From Oxalobacteraceae bacterium (GTDB lineage: Bacteria; Pseudomonadota; Gammaproteobacteria; Burkholderiales; Burkholderiaceae_D): DNA of 39,941 nucleotides. A program made the position numbers and the translations under genes. The stretch spans positions 1-39,941 of the forward strand of contig JAIXQV010000255.1 in assembly GCA_027485535.1 (NCBI GenBank), in the 5' to 3' direction. The notes below the pieces were generated by a model. The model searched no databases, was not told where the DNA came from, and worked only from the letters and a program-made list of their open reading frames with translations. Below, piece by piece: positions 24,137-35,226 of the stretch (position 1 is the stretch's first letter; every line of letters starts with the position of its first letter).

Positions 24137-24985
24137 TCAATAAGAGCGTTTGCCGATTTTCAGCTCATGCAAAATCAGCGTCGCGATTTCTTCGATCGAC
24201 TTAACGGTCGTCGATACCCACCGAATGCCTTCGCGCTGCATCATATGTTCGGCTTCATTGACCTCGTAGCGACAATTTTCTAGTGACGCATACTTGCTGC
24301 CGGGGCGGCGCTCATTGCGCACCTCTGACAAACGATCTGGCGCAATGGATAGACCAAACACTTTTGCACGAAACGGGATCAGACCACTCGGCAGTTGCCC
24401 GCGCTCGAAGTCTTCCGGAATCAGCGGGTAGTTGGCTGCCTTAATGCCATATTGCATGGCCATGTAAAGCGAGGTCGGTGTTTTGCCTGAGCGCGAAACG
24501 CCCACCAGGATCACGTCGGCGGATGACAGATTTTTATGTGACTGCCCGTCATCATGCGCCAGCGAAAAATTGATGGCCTCAATACGGTTCTTATAGTCGT
24601 TCGAATCAGCGATGTTGTGGCTGCGACCGATGGTGTGCGTCGACACAGTACCAAGCTCTTGTTCGAGTGGCTCGACAAAGGTTTGAATCAGGTCCATGTG
24701 CATCGCATCTGCGCGCCGCACGATGGCCGAGAGCTCCGATTTCACCAGCGTGGAGAACACGATCGGACGTTTTCCCTCAATATGCAAGGCATCATTGATA
24801 CGGCGTACCGCCTCATGGGCTTTGTCTTCGGTATCGATGAAAGGCAGTCGAATCTGACGAAAGCGCAGATCAAATTGGGTTAGCACCGAGTGCCCAAATG
24901 TTTCCGCAGTGATACCCGTGCCGTCCGATACAAAGAAAACCGTACGATCAAACCCGGCAGAACCGGGAGGAGTGTGGCTGTGCAT
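24137..24985 (-). CDS. ppsR: Phosphoenolpyruvate synthase regulatory protein (kinase/pyrophosphorylase)
   Basis: [19 protein letters not shown] and [16 protein letters not shown]-loop; divergent from ppsA. Confidence 0.95.
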   Translation of the reverse strand: MHSHTPPGSAGFDRTVFFVSDGTGITAETFGHSVLTQFDLRFRQIRLPFIDTEDKAHEAVRRINDALHIEGKRPIVFSTLVKSELSAIVRRADAMHMDLIQTFVEPLEQELGTVSTHTIGRSHNIADSNDYKNRIEAINFSLAHDDGQSHKNLSSADVILVGVSRSGKTPTSLYMAMQYGIKAANYPLIPEDFERGQLPSGLIPFRAKVFGLSIAPDRLSEVRNERRPGSKYASLENCRYEVNEAEHMMQREGIRWVSTTVKSIEEIATLILHELKIGKRSY

Positions 24986-25200
24986 GATAATTTCTAAAGA
25001 GTTAACGCAAAATTCGCCACCCAGGCTGATCAGGAGGCGGACTTGGCAGGTAAAATGCGCGTCTTACAGCATTTTCCCACGCGGACTGTCCCCCGGACAA
25101 TCAATCACGGATCGAGTCATGCCAGCCCCTTCACGCCAGCACAGCACTCTCCACGCGTCCGCGTCGCGCGCACCGATTTCCCACCATCAAAGAGGTATTT

Positions 25201-27639
25201 ATGTCCCACCCAACATCTGCGGGGGCTCACTCGGCCCCTGATTCGGGGGCGGCTTACGTCGTTGCTTTCGAACACTTGCGCATGACGGATGTCGAATCCG
25301 TCGGCGGCAAGAACGCGTCACTTGGCGAAATGATCAGCCAGCTGGCGGACGTCGGTGTGCGCGTTCCCGGTGGCTTCGCCACCACCGCGCAAGCCTTCCG
25401 TGATTTTCTATCGTATCGCGCTGGTGGTGGTGCCGCCTTGGCCGATCGCATTGCAGACCGTCTTGCGCATCTGGATATTGATGATGTACGCGCGCTTGCC
25501 GCTGCGGGTGCCGAGATTCGGAAGTGGATCATCGAGACGCCGTTTCAGCCACGCTTGTTAGAAGACATCACCCAGTTCTATCACCGCCTGGTGGATAACT
25601 CTGCGAGCGAAATGTCATTTGCCGTGCGTTCCAGCGCCACTGCAGAAGACTTGCCGGATGCCTCGTTCGCAGGTCAGCAAGAGACCTTCCTGAACGTGGT
25701 CGGTATCGACAATATTCTGGAGGCAATGAAGCATGTCTTTGCCTCGCTCTACAACGATCGCGCGATTTCTTATCGCGTCCACAAAGGTTTCACGCATGCT
25801 GAAGTTGCGCTGTCGGCGGGTGTGCAGCAAATGGTGCGCTCTGATCTGGGCGCCGCTGGTGTGATGTTCACCATCGATACCGAGTCGGGCTTCAAAGATG
25901 TGGTGTTCATCACCGCCAGCTACGGCCTCGGCGAGACCGTGGTGCAGGGCGCGGTGAATCCCGATGAGTTTTACGTTCACAAGCCCATGCTGTCGGCGGG
26001 CAAGCTGGCGATCATCCGCCGCAATATTGGCTCCAAGCTCATCAAGATGGAATTCACCGGCGAGGCCAAGGCGGGGCGTTCAGTGCGCACTGTCGATGTA
26101 CCGATCGAGCAGCGCAATCGTTACTCGCTCAACGATACCGAGGTCGCTGAACTTGCTTCCTACGCAGTCACCATCGAGCAGCACTATGGCCGCCCGATGG
26201 ATATCGAGTGGGGCAAAGATGGACGCGACGGCAAGCTCTACATCTTGCAGGCACGCCCCGAGACCGTGAAGTCGCAGCAAAAGCATGGTGATGCGCAGCA
26301 GCGTTTCAAGCTGAAGGGTTCCAGCAATGTGCTGACCTACGGTCGTGCCATCGGCCAAAAGATCGGCGCAGGACCGGTGCGAGTGATTAAAGACCCCGAG
26401 CAGATGGAGCGGGTACAACCAGGTGATGTGCTGGTCGCCGACATGACCGACCCCAACTGGGAGCCGGTGATGAAGCGGGCTTCGGCCATCGTTACCAACC
26501 GCGGCGGCCGTACCTGCCACGCCGCCATCATCGCGCGCGAATTAGGGGTGCCGGCAGTAGTGGGCTGTGGCGATGCAACCGAGGTACTCAAGGACGGCAC
26601 GCTGGTGACGGTGTCTTGCGCCGAAGGCGACGAGGGTCGTATCTATGACGGCCTGCTCGAAACCGAGGTGACCGAGATCAGCGGCGGTGATCTGCCCGAG
26701 ATTCCGGTCAAGATCATGATGAACGTGGGCAACCCGCAGCTGGCCTTCGACTTTGCGCAGTTGCCCAACAGCGGCGTCGGGCTGGCGCGTCTCGAGTTCA
26801 TCATCAACAACAATATCGGCGTTCATCCCAAGGCCATTCTGGAATACCCGAATGTCGACCCGGACCTGAAAAAAGCCGTCGAATCGGTCGCGCGCGGTCA
26901 TGCTTCGCCGAAAGCCTTCTACGTCGATAAGCTGGCTGAAGGGGTGGCGACCATTGCGGCGGCCTTCTGGCCTCGTCCCGTCATCGTGCGGTTATCTGAC
27001 TTCAAATCGAACGAATACAAAAAGCTGATCGGTGGCTCGCGTTACGAGCCGGACGAAGAGAACCCGATGCTGGGTTTCCGCGGTGCAGCACGCTATCTCG
27101 CGCCAGATTTCGCCGAAGCCTTCGAAATGGAATGCCGCGCGATGAAGCGGGTGCGCGACGAGATGGGCCTCACCAACGTCGAAATCATGGTGCCCTTCGT
27201 CCGAACCCTGGGACAAGCCGAGAAGGTGGTCAATCTTCTGGGCAAGCACGGCCTCAAGCGCGGCGACAATGGCCTGAAGCTGATCATGATGTGCGAGATA
27301 CCGTCCAATGCGATTCTGGCTGAGCAGTTCCTGGAGTTCTTTGACGGCTTCTCAATAGGCTCCAATGACCTGACCCAGCTGACGCTGGGCTTGGACCGCG
27401 ACTCTGGGATGGAGCTACTGGCGGCTGATTTTGATGAGCGCGACCCTGCAGTACGGGCCTTGCTATCGAAAGCCATCCAGACTTGCCTCGCCAAGGGTAA
27501 ATATGTGGGCATTTGCGGGCAGGGGCCGTCCGATCACCCCGACTTCGCCGAGTGGCTGATGCAGGAGGGCATTAGCTCGATTTCGCTCAACCCAGACTCG
27601 GTGGTCGATACCTGGAGGCTACTGGCAAGCCACCGCTGA
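25201..27639 (+). CDS. ppsA: Phosphoenolpyruvate synthase
   Basis: [36 protein letters not shown] phospho-His domain, C-terminal [17 protein letters not shown]. Confidence 0.97.
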   Translation: MSHPTSAGAHSAPDSGAAYVVAFEHLRMTDVESVGGKNASLGEMISQLADVGVRVPGGFATTAQAFRDFLSYRAGGGAALADRIADRLAHLDIDDVRALAAAGAEIRKWIIETPFQPRLLEDITQFYHRLVDNSASEMSFAVRSSATAEDLPDASFAGQQETFLNVVGIDNILEAMKHVFASLYNDRAISYRVHKGFTHAEVALSAGVQQMVRSDLGAAGVMFTIDTESGFKDVVFITASYGLGETVVQGAVNPDEFYVHKPMLSAGKLAIIRRNIGSKLIKMEFTGEAKAGRSVRTVDVPIEQRNRYSLNDTEVAELASYAVTIEQHYGRPMDIEWGKDGRDGKLYILQARPETVKSQQKHGDAQQRFKLKGSSNVLTYGRAIGQKIGAGPVRVIKDPEQMERVQPGDVLVADMTDPNWEPVMKRASAIVTNRGGRTCHAAIIARELGVPAVVGCGDATEVLKDGTLVTVSCAEGDEGRIYDGLLETEVTEISGGDLPEIPVKIMMNVGNPQLAFDFAQLPNSGVGLARLEFIINNNIGVHPKAILEYPNVDPDLKKAVESVARGHASPKAFYVDKLAEGVATIAAAFWPRPVIVRLSDFKSNEYKKLIGGSRYEPDEENPMLGFRGAARYLAPDFAEAFEMECRAMKRVRDEMGLTNVEIMVPFVRTLGQAEKVVNLLGKHGLKRGDNGLKLIMMCEIPSNAILAEQFLEFFDGFSIGSNDLTQLTLGLDRDSGMELLAADFDERDPAVRALLSKAIQTCLAKGKYVGICGQGPSDHPDFAEWLMQEGISSISLNPDSVVDTWRLLASHR

Positions 27640-27668
27640 AAAATCCTGCCAATAACAGGGTTAAGGTG

Positions 27669-27696
27669 TTGACACGCGGCAATATTCCGCTACACT
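27669..27696 (+). promoter_or_regulatory. Strong sigma70-like promoter downstream of ppsA
   Basis: TTGACA, N16, TACACT; the spacer contains the dyad GCGG-N7-CCGC. Confidence 0.6.
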
Positions 27697-27723
27697 CCGC
27701 ACTTCCTGATTGGCATAACAACC

Positions 27724-27743
27724 AAAAAAAGTCAGTGGTACTG
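27724..27743 (-). terminator. Candidate minus-strand terminator for the 382-aa gene
   Basis: On the minus strand TCAGT-ACC-ACTGA followed by CTTTTTTT, just downstream of the stop at 27760. Confidence 0.45.
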
Positions 27744-27749
27744 ATTCCG

Positions 27750-27784
27750 CCCCCGCGCCTCACGGCTCGGGGGTTTTGTTTTTT
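27750..27784 (+). terminator. Intrinsic terminator
   Basis: CCCCCG-C-GCC-TCAC-GGC-T-CGGGGG followed by TTTTGTTTTTT. Confidence 0.75.
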
Positions 27785-28908
27785 ATCCGTTCCTGATGTT
27801 TGACGTGTTGCGCGTATTTGGCTACGGCTAGGCCGAGCGCGTTGATGGTTTGCTTTGCCGCGTCGCTATTCGCAAGGGGAGCTAGTAATTTAAGCGTGGC
27901 GAGGATGTCAGCGGCATTACCGACGCCGAGATCATCGGGAACATTGTCCGCAACCACGGTTGGGTACCTCTGGCCCATTGGCATGGCCTCAAAAAGAGCT
28001 TCAAGGATTCGGAATGCGTCACGAACTCGCGTTTGATGCGCGGGGGGCATTTCGTCGCGTGTGGGCCAAGGAATTTCATCAGAGTTGCTGGGTGGTGTAG
28101 CGTCTGGATTCCAATGTTTTGTGTCAAAAATCTGTTCTTTCCCAAGGTCGGCGCCTTCCGGAATAAATCCTGACAGAGGGTCTGCGACCGCAGAAGTTTC
28201 TGCAGCAGTCGGAGATGCTGGAGCCTCCGAAGTTTTTTCTCCCCGAAAAAAGGTTTTGAGAGACTGAAACTTCTCCGGTACTTGCTGGTTCTTCCACGCT
28301 TCCTCATGCTCAGACGATAGTCGGCTGACGAAATTTTTACAGTCATGCCAAACCTTGGGGTCACTGGACTTAAGATGACCCGCAGCGAGTTGCAGTGAAA
28401 GCTGCATCAAGCGCTTGAAATCGTCCTTCGAAACAATTTCGGACCCTTGATAGCTTGACCATAGCTGGTCGACTTCACGCTTAAGCGCTTTATCTTTTGC
28501 GGTGATCACCGTGACCAGCGAAACACCATCATCTGTTGTCTGGGGCCCTTCGTTCGCTCGGCCCTTGCCGACTAATTGACGTTTGTGATCAAGCAGCGCC
28601 TGTAAGTCTTCGGCAGTCAACTTCTTTGGTCTGTCCTGCGGAAAATTTAGGTTGCCGCTGTCATCAGCAATATTGCTGACATCGACGGGCGTATTCCCGG
28701 TGAGCTCGTTGATATGAGACGCAGCATATCGTTGAGCGCTTTCCGCACCGCGTAGTTTGTCACTGATCCTACCGATTAGGTCACTTTTCTCGCGCCGAAA
28801 AAAAATAGGGGTTACACCATCACCTGTCTCATTTTTGACTTCTCTGACGTACCATTTTCCTGTCTCGCGCGTATGGTCGATGACGATGCCTGTAATTACC
28901 GGATTCAC
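27760..28908 (-). CDS. Uncharacterised protein, 382 aa, hydrophilic
   Basis: Long intact ORF with GTG start (MNPVITGIVIDHTRETGKWYVREVKNE...) preceded by GGGAG; no family recognised. Confidence 0.75.
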   Translation of the reverse strand: MNPVITGIVIDHTRETGKWYVREVKNETGDGVTPIFFRREKSDLIGRISDKLRGAESAQRYAASHINELTGNTPVDVSNIADDSGNLNFPQDRPKKLTAEDLQALLDHKRQLVGKGRANEGPQTTDDGVSLVTVITAKDKALKREVDQLWSSYQGSEIVSKDDFKRLMQLSLQLAAGHLKSSDPKVWHDCKNFVSRLSSEHEEAWKNQQVPEKFQSLKTFFRGEKTSEAPASPTAAETSAVADPLSGFIPEGADLGKEQIFDTKHWNPDATPPSNSDEIPWPTRDEMPPAHQTRVRDAFRILEALFEAMPMGQRYPTVVADNVPDDLGVGNAADILATLKLLAPLANSDAAKQTINALGLAVAKYAQHVKHQERIKNKTPEP

Positions 28909-28945
28909 AGATACTCCCTGTCACCTTGAAAAATTATCTAACATT

Positions 28946-29004
28946 GAAAATGTTTCGCCTGATGCGGCTCAGTGTAGTCGTCTAAATTCACGAAAATGTT
29001 TCGC
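28946..29004. repeat. Two copies of a 13-bp dyad-containing repeat
   Basis: GAAAATGTTTCGC at 28946-28958 and 28992-29004; the second copy forms the dyad CGAAA-ATG-TTTCG. Confidence 0.6.
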
Positions 29005-29048
29005 TACTTTGTTCTCGATGGCTATCAAAGTAAAAAAGTATTATTCGA

Positions 29049-29423
29049 TTATGTTTCTTCATACTGGCTAGGTATTAAGCTCCCTGTATTTTTTAGGCTG
29101 CCTTTTTTTGCTTTCGACGAACTTCCTGAATCAAAAAGCAGTGACTCTACGTCTTCTCTGGATTTCCCTTTAGAACTTTGCTTGATATGTCCCGATCGCA
29201 GGCTCTCGCCTAGTTCGCTGGTTCTATCTTTCGCTTGGTCTCTTCCGCGATTAAACTTCGACAGGAAATTCTTGGCTCGGTCCAAAATGCTTATTGAAGT
29301 GCCTAGCTTCGGCATCATTCCGAGACGCGTAAATACTTGGGATGCTGAATCTTTGAAATTTGGCTTCGATCCCGGAATGGGTTTGTGTTGGCCAATACCC
29401 AAAAAATTTTTTACTGATTTCAT
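29049..29423 (-). CDS. Uncharacterised small basic protein, about 124 aa, sharing a segment with the 216-aa neighbour
   Basis: ORF 29049..29459; internal ATG at 29423 has a strong SD (GGAGGTGGTATG), so MKSVKNFLGIGQ... is the likelier start. Confidence 0.6.
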   Translation of the reverse strand: MKSVKNFLGIGQHKPIPGSKPNFKDSASQVFTRLGMMPKLGTSISILDRAKNFLSKFNRGRDQAKDRTSELGESLRSGHIKQSSKGKSREDVESLLFDSGSSSKAKKGSLKNTGSLIPSQYEET

Positions 29424-29525
29424 ACCACCTCCATTGGGAGTAACTACTACCTGTGCCATACCGCCGGTGCTTGGAAGTTACCCCCTTGGGTGACGCTCAT
29501 TGAGCGTTTGCGTGGTGGTTCGTTG

Positions 29526-29564
29526 CACCCACTATGTACTATGAATAGCAGTACATTTTGGGTG
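29526..29564. repeat. Long imperfect inverted repeat / stem-loop
   Basis: CACCCA-CT-ATGTACT-(ATGAATAGC)-AGTACAT-TT-TGGGTG: 13 of 15 arm positions pair. Confidence 0.7.
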
Positions 29565-29574
29565 ATCGCTGGAT

Positions 29575-30225
29575 CTATGGCTGTAGCTTAGCGTTGTAAA
29601 AAGCAACTGATTTTTTTAGCACCTCCATGCTCTGCTGCACCTCTTCACTAAGCTCGTCTTTGTTGATCTCCTCGAGGGTTGCGAGTATCGCGATTGGCGC
29701 GTTTGATTCGCCTAGATTCAGGTTTCTGTCGACTGAGAGAAGTGGATAGCTTGCGCAGACTGACGTGTGAATTCGGTCTGCAGCCATCAGATGCGTCGTA
29801 ACGATCATTCGCTCTGTACCGTCGTCGATCATATTCTCTATCGCATCGGTCAGATCGATGATGCTCATGCCCAAATCCCCCGGCTTGAATGTCTCCAGAG
29901 GTATAGCAAGAAAACGTGGCGCCGGATCAGCGCTGGGTTGATATTTTGCGATGGGCGCATTTTTGATGTGGACCGTATTATCGATTGTCGGAACACTCTG
30001 GCGCAGCTTGGCCATGAGGTCTTGTTGGTCTACCTGGACCTGCTTGGTTCCAGTCTTGATGCGGTCAATCAGCCGCTTGATTCTGTACAGTAGGCTGAAG
30101 CTATCGCCAAGCTCGGGAGATCGCTGAAACAGCTTGGTGAAAAACGCGGGCTTGCTCGGGGGTGGGCTGAAGGGCGCAGTTTGATCGAAAATTCGATCGA
30201 ATCGGTCAACGAGCGTTTTCCACAT
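29575..30225 (-). CDS. Uncharacterised protein, 216 aa
   Basis: Intact ORF (MWKTLVDRFDRIFDQ...YNAKLQP) with AGGAG upstream of the ATG at 30225; no family recognised. Confidence 0.75.
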   Translation of the reverse strand: MWKTLVDRFDRIFDQTAPFSPPPSKPAFFTKLFQRSPELGDSFSLLYRIKRLIDRIKTGTKQVQVDQQDLMAKLRQSVPTIDNTVHIKNAPIAKYQPSADPAPRFLAIPLETFKPGDLGMSIIDLTDAIENMIDDGTERMIVTTHLMAADRIHTSVCASYPLLSVDRNLNLGESNAPIAILATLEEINKDELSEEVQQSMEVLKKSVAFYNAKLQP

Positions 30226-30337
30226 CAAGTGACTCCTGCAACTGGCGGCACTACTGCGACGGGGCTTATTTGCAGTGTGCTTTGACGACCAGCTTAATCG
30301 TGCAGGCGATGGGTAGGGCAGAAATTTTGCTTGGCGG

Positions 30338-30360
30338 ATGTACTACAGCGCTTAGTACTT
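30338..30360. repeat. Second copy of the ATGTACT-N9-AGTAC dyad
   Basis: ATGTACT-ACAGCGCTT-AGTACTT, same arms and 9-nt spacer as 29534-29556; overlaps the smpB stop. Confidence 0.6.
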
Positions 30361-30808
30361 ATCGTCGATTTTGCTTCATCGCCCGATCGACTTCTCGCTT
30401 GGCATCGCGATCGCGCTCGGTATCGCGCTTGTCGTGCTGTTTCTTTCCTTTGGCTAAGCCGACCTCGCATTTGATGCGGCCACGCTGATAATGCAAATTC
30501 AGCGGTAGCAGCGTATACCCGGCCCGTTCAACTTTGCCGATCAGTCGTTTGATCTCTTCGGATTTCAGCAGCAGCTTGCGGGTGCGGACCGGGTCAGGGC
30601 TGACATGGGTGGACGCGGTTGGTAGGGGGCTGATGTGCGCGCCGAACAGAAAAATCTCGGCGTTGCGGATGATGACATAGGCTTCTTTTAGCTGGGCACG
30701 CCCAGCGCGGATGGATTTCACCTCCCAGCCCTCAAGTACCATCCCCGCCTCGTACCGCTCCTCGATGAAGTAGTCGTGAAAGGCTTTCTTGTTATCGACA
30801 ATGCTCAT
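30359..30808 (-). CDS. smpB: SsrA-binding protein
   Basis: [41 protein letters not shown]-terminal [23 protein letters not shown]; start moved to MSIVDNKK. Confidence 0.96.
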   Translation of the reverse strand: MSIVDNKKAFHDYFIEERYEAGMVLEGWEVKSIRAGRAQLKEAYVIIRNAEIFLFGAHISPLPTASTHVSPDPVRTRKLLLKSEEIKRLIGKVERAGYTLLPLNLHYQRGRIKCEVGLAKGKKQHDKRDTERDRDAKREVDRAMKQNRR

Positions 30809-30890
30809 TCGGTGGGGTGCGGGTGGGTGAGGGCGGAGCATAGCGCATGCTCCGGTAGAATCCTGAGTGTGGATTCTATCAAACCCCCTT

Positions 30891-31322
30891 ATGGCCGTTG
30901 TTCATAAATCTGTGCTGCTACCTTTCAGTGTCGAGCAGATGTTCCGTCTGGTTGACAAGGTGGAGGATTACCCAGCGTTTCTGCCGTGGTGTGGCGGGGT
31001 CGAGGTGCGCGAGCGCGAGCAGGACCGCTTGGTCGCCGCCATCAATATCAACTACCACGGCGTGAAGCAAACCTTCGCCACCGAAAACCGCAATACACCG
31101 CCAACGCAGATGACCATGAAGCTGGTCGAGGGGCCATTTCGGCAGCTTGACGGCACCTGGACCTTCACCCCGCTGCGTGAAGATGCATGCAAGATCGAAT
31201 TTGATTTGCACTACGAGTTTTCAAGCACCATCCTGGAAAAGCTGATCGGGCCGGTGTTCTCAAAAATCGCAGATAGTTTTGTTGACTCTTTCTGTAAACG
31301 TGCCGAGGTAGTGTATGGCTGA
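30891..31322 (+). CDS. ratA: RatA-like START-domain (coenzyme Q-binding/polyketide cyclase) protein
   Basis: [33 protein letters not shown]...[11 protein letters not shown]; divergent from smpB. Confidence 0.9.
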   Translation: MAVVHKSVLLPFSVEQMFRLVDKVEDYPAFLPWCGGVEVREREQDRLVAAININYHGVKQTFATENRNTPPTQMTMKLVEGPFRQLDGTWTFTPLREDACKIEFDLHYEFSSTILEKLIGPVFSKIADSFVDSFCKRAEVVYG

Positions 31323-31632
31323 TGCCGCAACGGGTGACGCCGCCAAAATAAGCGTGCAAATCTGCTATGCACTACCCGGCGGCAGCTTTTTGAAGGCGCT
31401 TACCCTGGACAAGGGCGCGACCATTACACAAGCGATTGAAGCATCCGGCTTACTGCGCAGCCACCCGGAGATCGATTTATCGCAGCAGCGGCTGGGTATA
31501 TTTGGCAAGTTGAAAACCGGCGATACCGAGTTGCGCGAGGGCGACCGAATCGAGGTTTACCGGCCCTTGCAGGCAGATCCCAAAGAGACCCGCCGTCGAC
31601 GCGCGGCGCACCGTAAGGCTACCAAGGGCTGA
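31315..31632 (+). CDS. rnfH: RnfH-family ubiquitin-like protein
   Basis: ISVQICYALPGGSFLKALTLDKGATITQAIEASGLL...LREGDRIEVYRPLQADPKETRRRRA. Confidence 0.9.
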   Translation: MADAATGDAAKISVQICYALPGGSFLKALTLDKGATITQAIEASGLLRSHPEIDLSQQRLGIFGKLKTGDTELREGDRIEVYRPLQADPKETRRRRAAHRKATKG

Positions 31633-31684
31633 ATCCAGGCCTACGCCCATCGGCCTCAGGGATAGGGGGTGAGTTTCTGTATAA

Positions 31685-33172
<1,488 letters not shown>

Positions 33173-33190
33173 AGCGCATCACAAACCGAT

Positions 33191-33221
33191 CAGGCGGCAG
33201 CAATGCCGCCTGTGTTTTTTT
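33191..33221 (+). terminator. Intrinsic terminator after guaB
   Basis: 9-bp stem CAGGCGGCA-GCAA-TGCCGCCTG followed by TGTTTTTTT. Confidence 0.8.
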
Positions 33222-33252
33222 AAGACCGCATTAGACAAGCTGATAACGCGAC

Positions 33253-34872
33253 ATGCACTCCAAGATACTCATCCTTGATTTCGGCTCTCAGGTCACGCAG
33301 CTGATCGCGCGTCGCGTGCGCGAAGCAGGCGTTTTCTCCGAGGTACATCCTTACGATGTCAGCGACGAGTTCATTCGCGAATCTGGTGCGGCCGGCATTA
33401 TCTTGTCCGGTGGCCCGAGTTCAGTGACCGAGGGCGACACGCCACGTGCGCCGCAAGCCGTATTCGAACTAGGTGTGCCCGTGCTTGGTGTCTGCTACGG
33501 CATGCAAACCATGGCCGCGCAACTGGGTGGCAAGGTCGAGAACGGCCATGTGCGTGAGTTCGGGTACGCGGAGGTCAGGGCGCGTGGTCATACCGCGCTG
33601 CTAAAAGACATCAACGACTTCGTCACGCCGGAAGGTCACGGCATGCTGAAGGTGTGGATGAGCCATGGCGATAAGGTGATCGACATGCCGCCAGGCTTCA
33701 AGCTGATGGCATCCACCGATAGCTGCCCGATCGCCGGCATGGCCGATGAGGCACGCAAGTTATATGCAGTGCAGTTTCATCCGGAAGTGACGCATACCTT
33801 GCAAGGGACCGCCATCCTTGGTCGCTTCGTGCACGAGATATGTGGCTGTCAGGCTGACTGGAACATGCCCGACTATGTGTCCGAGGCGGTTGAAGCCATC
33901 CGCAAACAGGTGGGTAATGATGAAGTCATCCTGGGTCTGTCAGGCGGCGTTGATTCAAGCGTTGCAGCGGCGCTGATTCATCGCGCCATCGGTGATCAGC
34001 TGACTTGTGTGTTCGTTGACCATGGATTGCTGCGCCTGAACGAAGGCCAGATGGTGATGGATATGTTCGGCAAGAACCTCGGCGTGAAAGTGATTCACGT
34101 TGATGCGACCGAGCAGTTCATGAGCAAGCTCGCGGGTGTATCCGACCCAGAGCAAAAACGAAAAATCATCGGCAAGGAATTCGTCGAGGTATTTCAGTCT
34201 GAAGCAGGCAAACTAAAAAACGCACGTTGGCTGGCGCAAGGCACCATCTACCCGGACGTGATCGAGAGCGCAGGCAAGGGCAAGAAAGGCGCGCACACCA
34301 TCAAGAGCCACCATAATGTCGGCGGCCTGCCAGAGACATTGAATCTCAAGCTACTTGAGCCACTGCGCGATCTGTTTAAGGATGAAGTACGCAAGCTTGG
34401 TGTTGCACTCGGACTACCGCACGATATGGTGTATCGCCATCCTTTCCCAGGTCCGGGTCTTGGCGTGCGTATCCTCGGCGAAGTGAAGATGGAATATGCC
34501 GATCTGCTACGCCGTGCAGATGCGATCTTCATCGAAGAGCTGCGCAACACCGCCATACCGCTGTCGCAAGAGCTGGCAGAGGGTGCGCCGGTAGGACATT
34601 TCCATAAAAACTGGTACGACGCGACCAGTCAGGCGTTTGCCGTTTTTCTGCCGGTGAAGTCGGTCGGCGTGATGGGGGATGGCCGCACTTATGAGTATGT
34701 GGTCGCGCTACGTGCGGTGCAGACACAAGACTTCATGACGGCGCATTGGGCACATCTGCCGCATGAGCTATTAGCGCGCGTGTCTAACCGCATTATTAAC
34801 GAGGTGCGCGGTATTAATCGCGTGGTCTACGACATCTCGGGCAAGCCACCTGCGACGATTGAGTGGGAATGA
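33253..34872 (+). CDS. guaA: GMP synthase (glutamine-hydrolysing)
   Basis: [10 protein letters not shown] glutaminase Cys, [14 protein letters not shown]-loop, [13 protein letters not shown]-terminus. Confidence 0.98.
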   Translation: MHSKILILDFGSQVTQLIARRVREAGVFSEVHPYDVSDEFIRESGAAGIILSGGPSSVTEGDTPRAPQAVFELGVPVLGVCYGMQTMAAQLGGKVENGHVREFGYAEVRARGHTALLKDINDFVTPEGHGMLKVWMSHGDKVIDMPPGFKLMASTDSCPIAGMADEARKLYAVQFHPEVTHTLQGTAILGRFVHEICGCQADWNMPDYVSEAVEAIRKQVGNDEVILGLSGGVDSSVAAALIHRAIGDQLTCVFVDHGLLRLNEGQMVMDMFGKNLGVKVIHVDATEQFMSKLAGVSDPEQKRKIIGKEFVEVFQSEAGKLKNARWLAQGTIYPDVIESAGKGKKGAHTIKSHHNVGGLPETLNLKLLEPLRDLFKDEVRKLGVALGLPHDMVYRHPFPGPGLGVRILGEVKMEYADLLRRADAIFIEELRNTAIPLSQELAEGAPVGHFHKNWYDATSQAFAVFLPVKSVGVMGDGRTYEYVVALRAVQTQDFMTAHWAHLPHELLARVSNRIINEVRGINRVVYDISGKPPATIEWE

Positions 34873-34900
34873 CTGGTCAATTCAAAATCGGAATCTGCAC

Positions 34901-35218
34901 ATGAGTTGGGTATATCTGATTCTGGCGGGTCTTTTCGAGATAGGCTGGCCTGTCGGTATAAAAATTTCTCAGGCCTCAGAGACGCGCTGGCTCGGCATCG
35001 CAATCGCCTTGATTTTCATGGCGGTGAGCGGGTACTTGCTCTGGCTTGCTCAGCAAACCATACCAATCGGAACGGCTTACGCGATCTGGACCGGTATCGG
35101 CGGTGCCGGCACGTTCATTGTCGGTGTCGTTTTTTTCGGAGATGCGCTGTCCTTAATGCGCATACTCGGTGTATTGCTGATCATTCTTGGTGTTGCTGCC
35201 CTTAAGTTTTCAAGCTGA
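34901..35218 (+). CDS. SMR-family transporter, SugE/Gdx-like
   Basis: MSWVYLILAGLFEIGWPVGIK...IPIGTAYAIWTGIGGAGTFIVGVVFFGD...RILGVLLIILGVAALK; four hydrophobic segments. Confidence 0.85.
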   Translation: MSWVYLILAGLFEIGWPVGIKISQASETRWLGIAIALIFMAVSGYLLWLAQQTIPIGTAYAIWTGIGGAGTFIVGVVFFGDALSLMRILGVLLIILGVAALKFSS

Positions 35219-35226
35219 CTAGCAAA

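Larger units (their letters stand above)
27703..27784 (+). ncRNA. Candidate small RNA of about 80 nt (unnamed)
   Basis: Promoter at 27669-27696 and intrinsic terminator at 27750-27784 with no plausible ORF between; internal hairpin AGTCAGT-GGT-ACTGATT. Confidence 0.45.

Noticed and set aside
24909-25241. 110-aa plus-strand ORF spanning the ppsR start and the ppsA leader
   Set aside because: Overlaps ppsR coding antisense and runs into ppsA; no motif or convincing SD.
28996-29493. 165-aa plus-strand ORF opposite the 124-aa island gene
   Set aside because: The minus-strand ORF has a strong SD (GGAGGT) and similarity to its neighbour, which favours the minus strand.
29460-29574. Integron attC-like site
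   Set aside because: The region is rich in inverted repeats, but I could not find the paired RYYYAAC/GTTRRRY core sites or an integrase.
34873-34900. Guanidine riboswitch in front of the SugE-like gene
   Set aside because: Only 28 bp separate guaA from the start codon, too short for any known guanidine riboswitch class.
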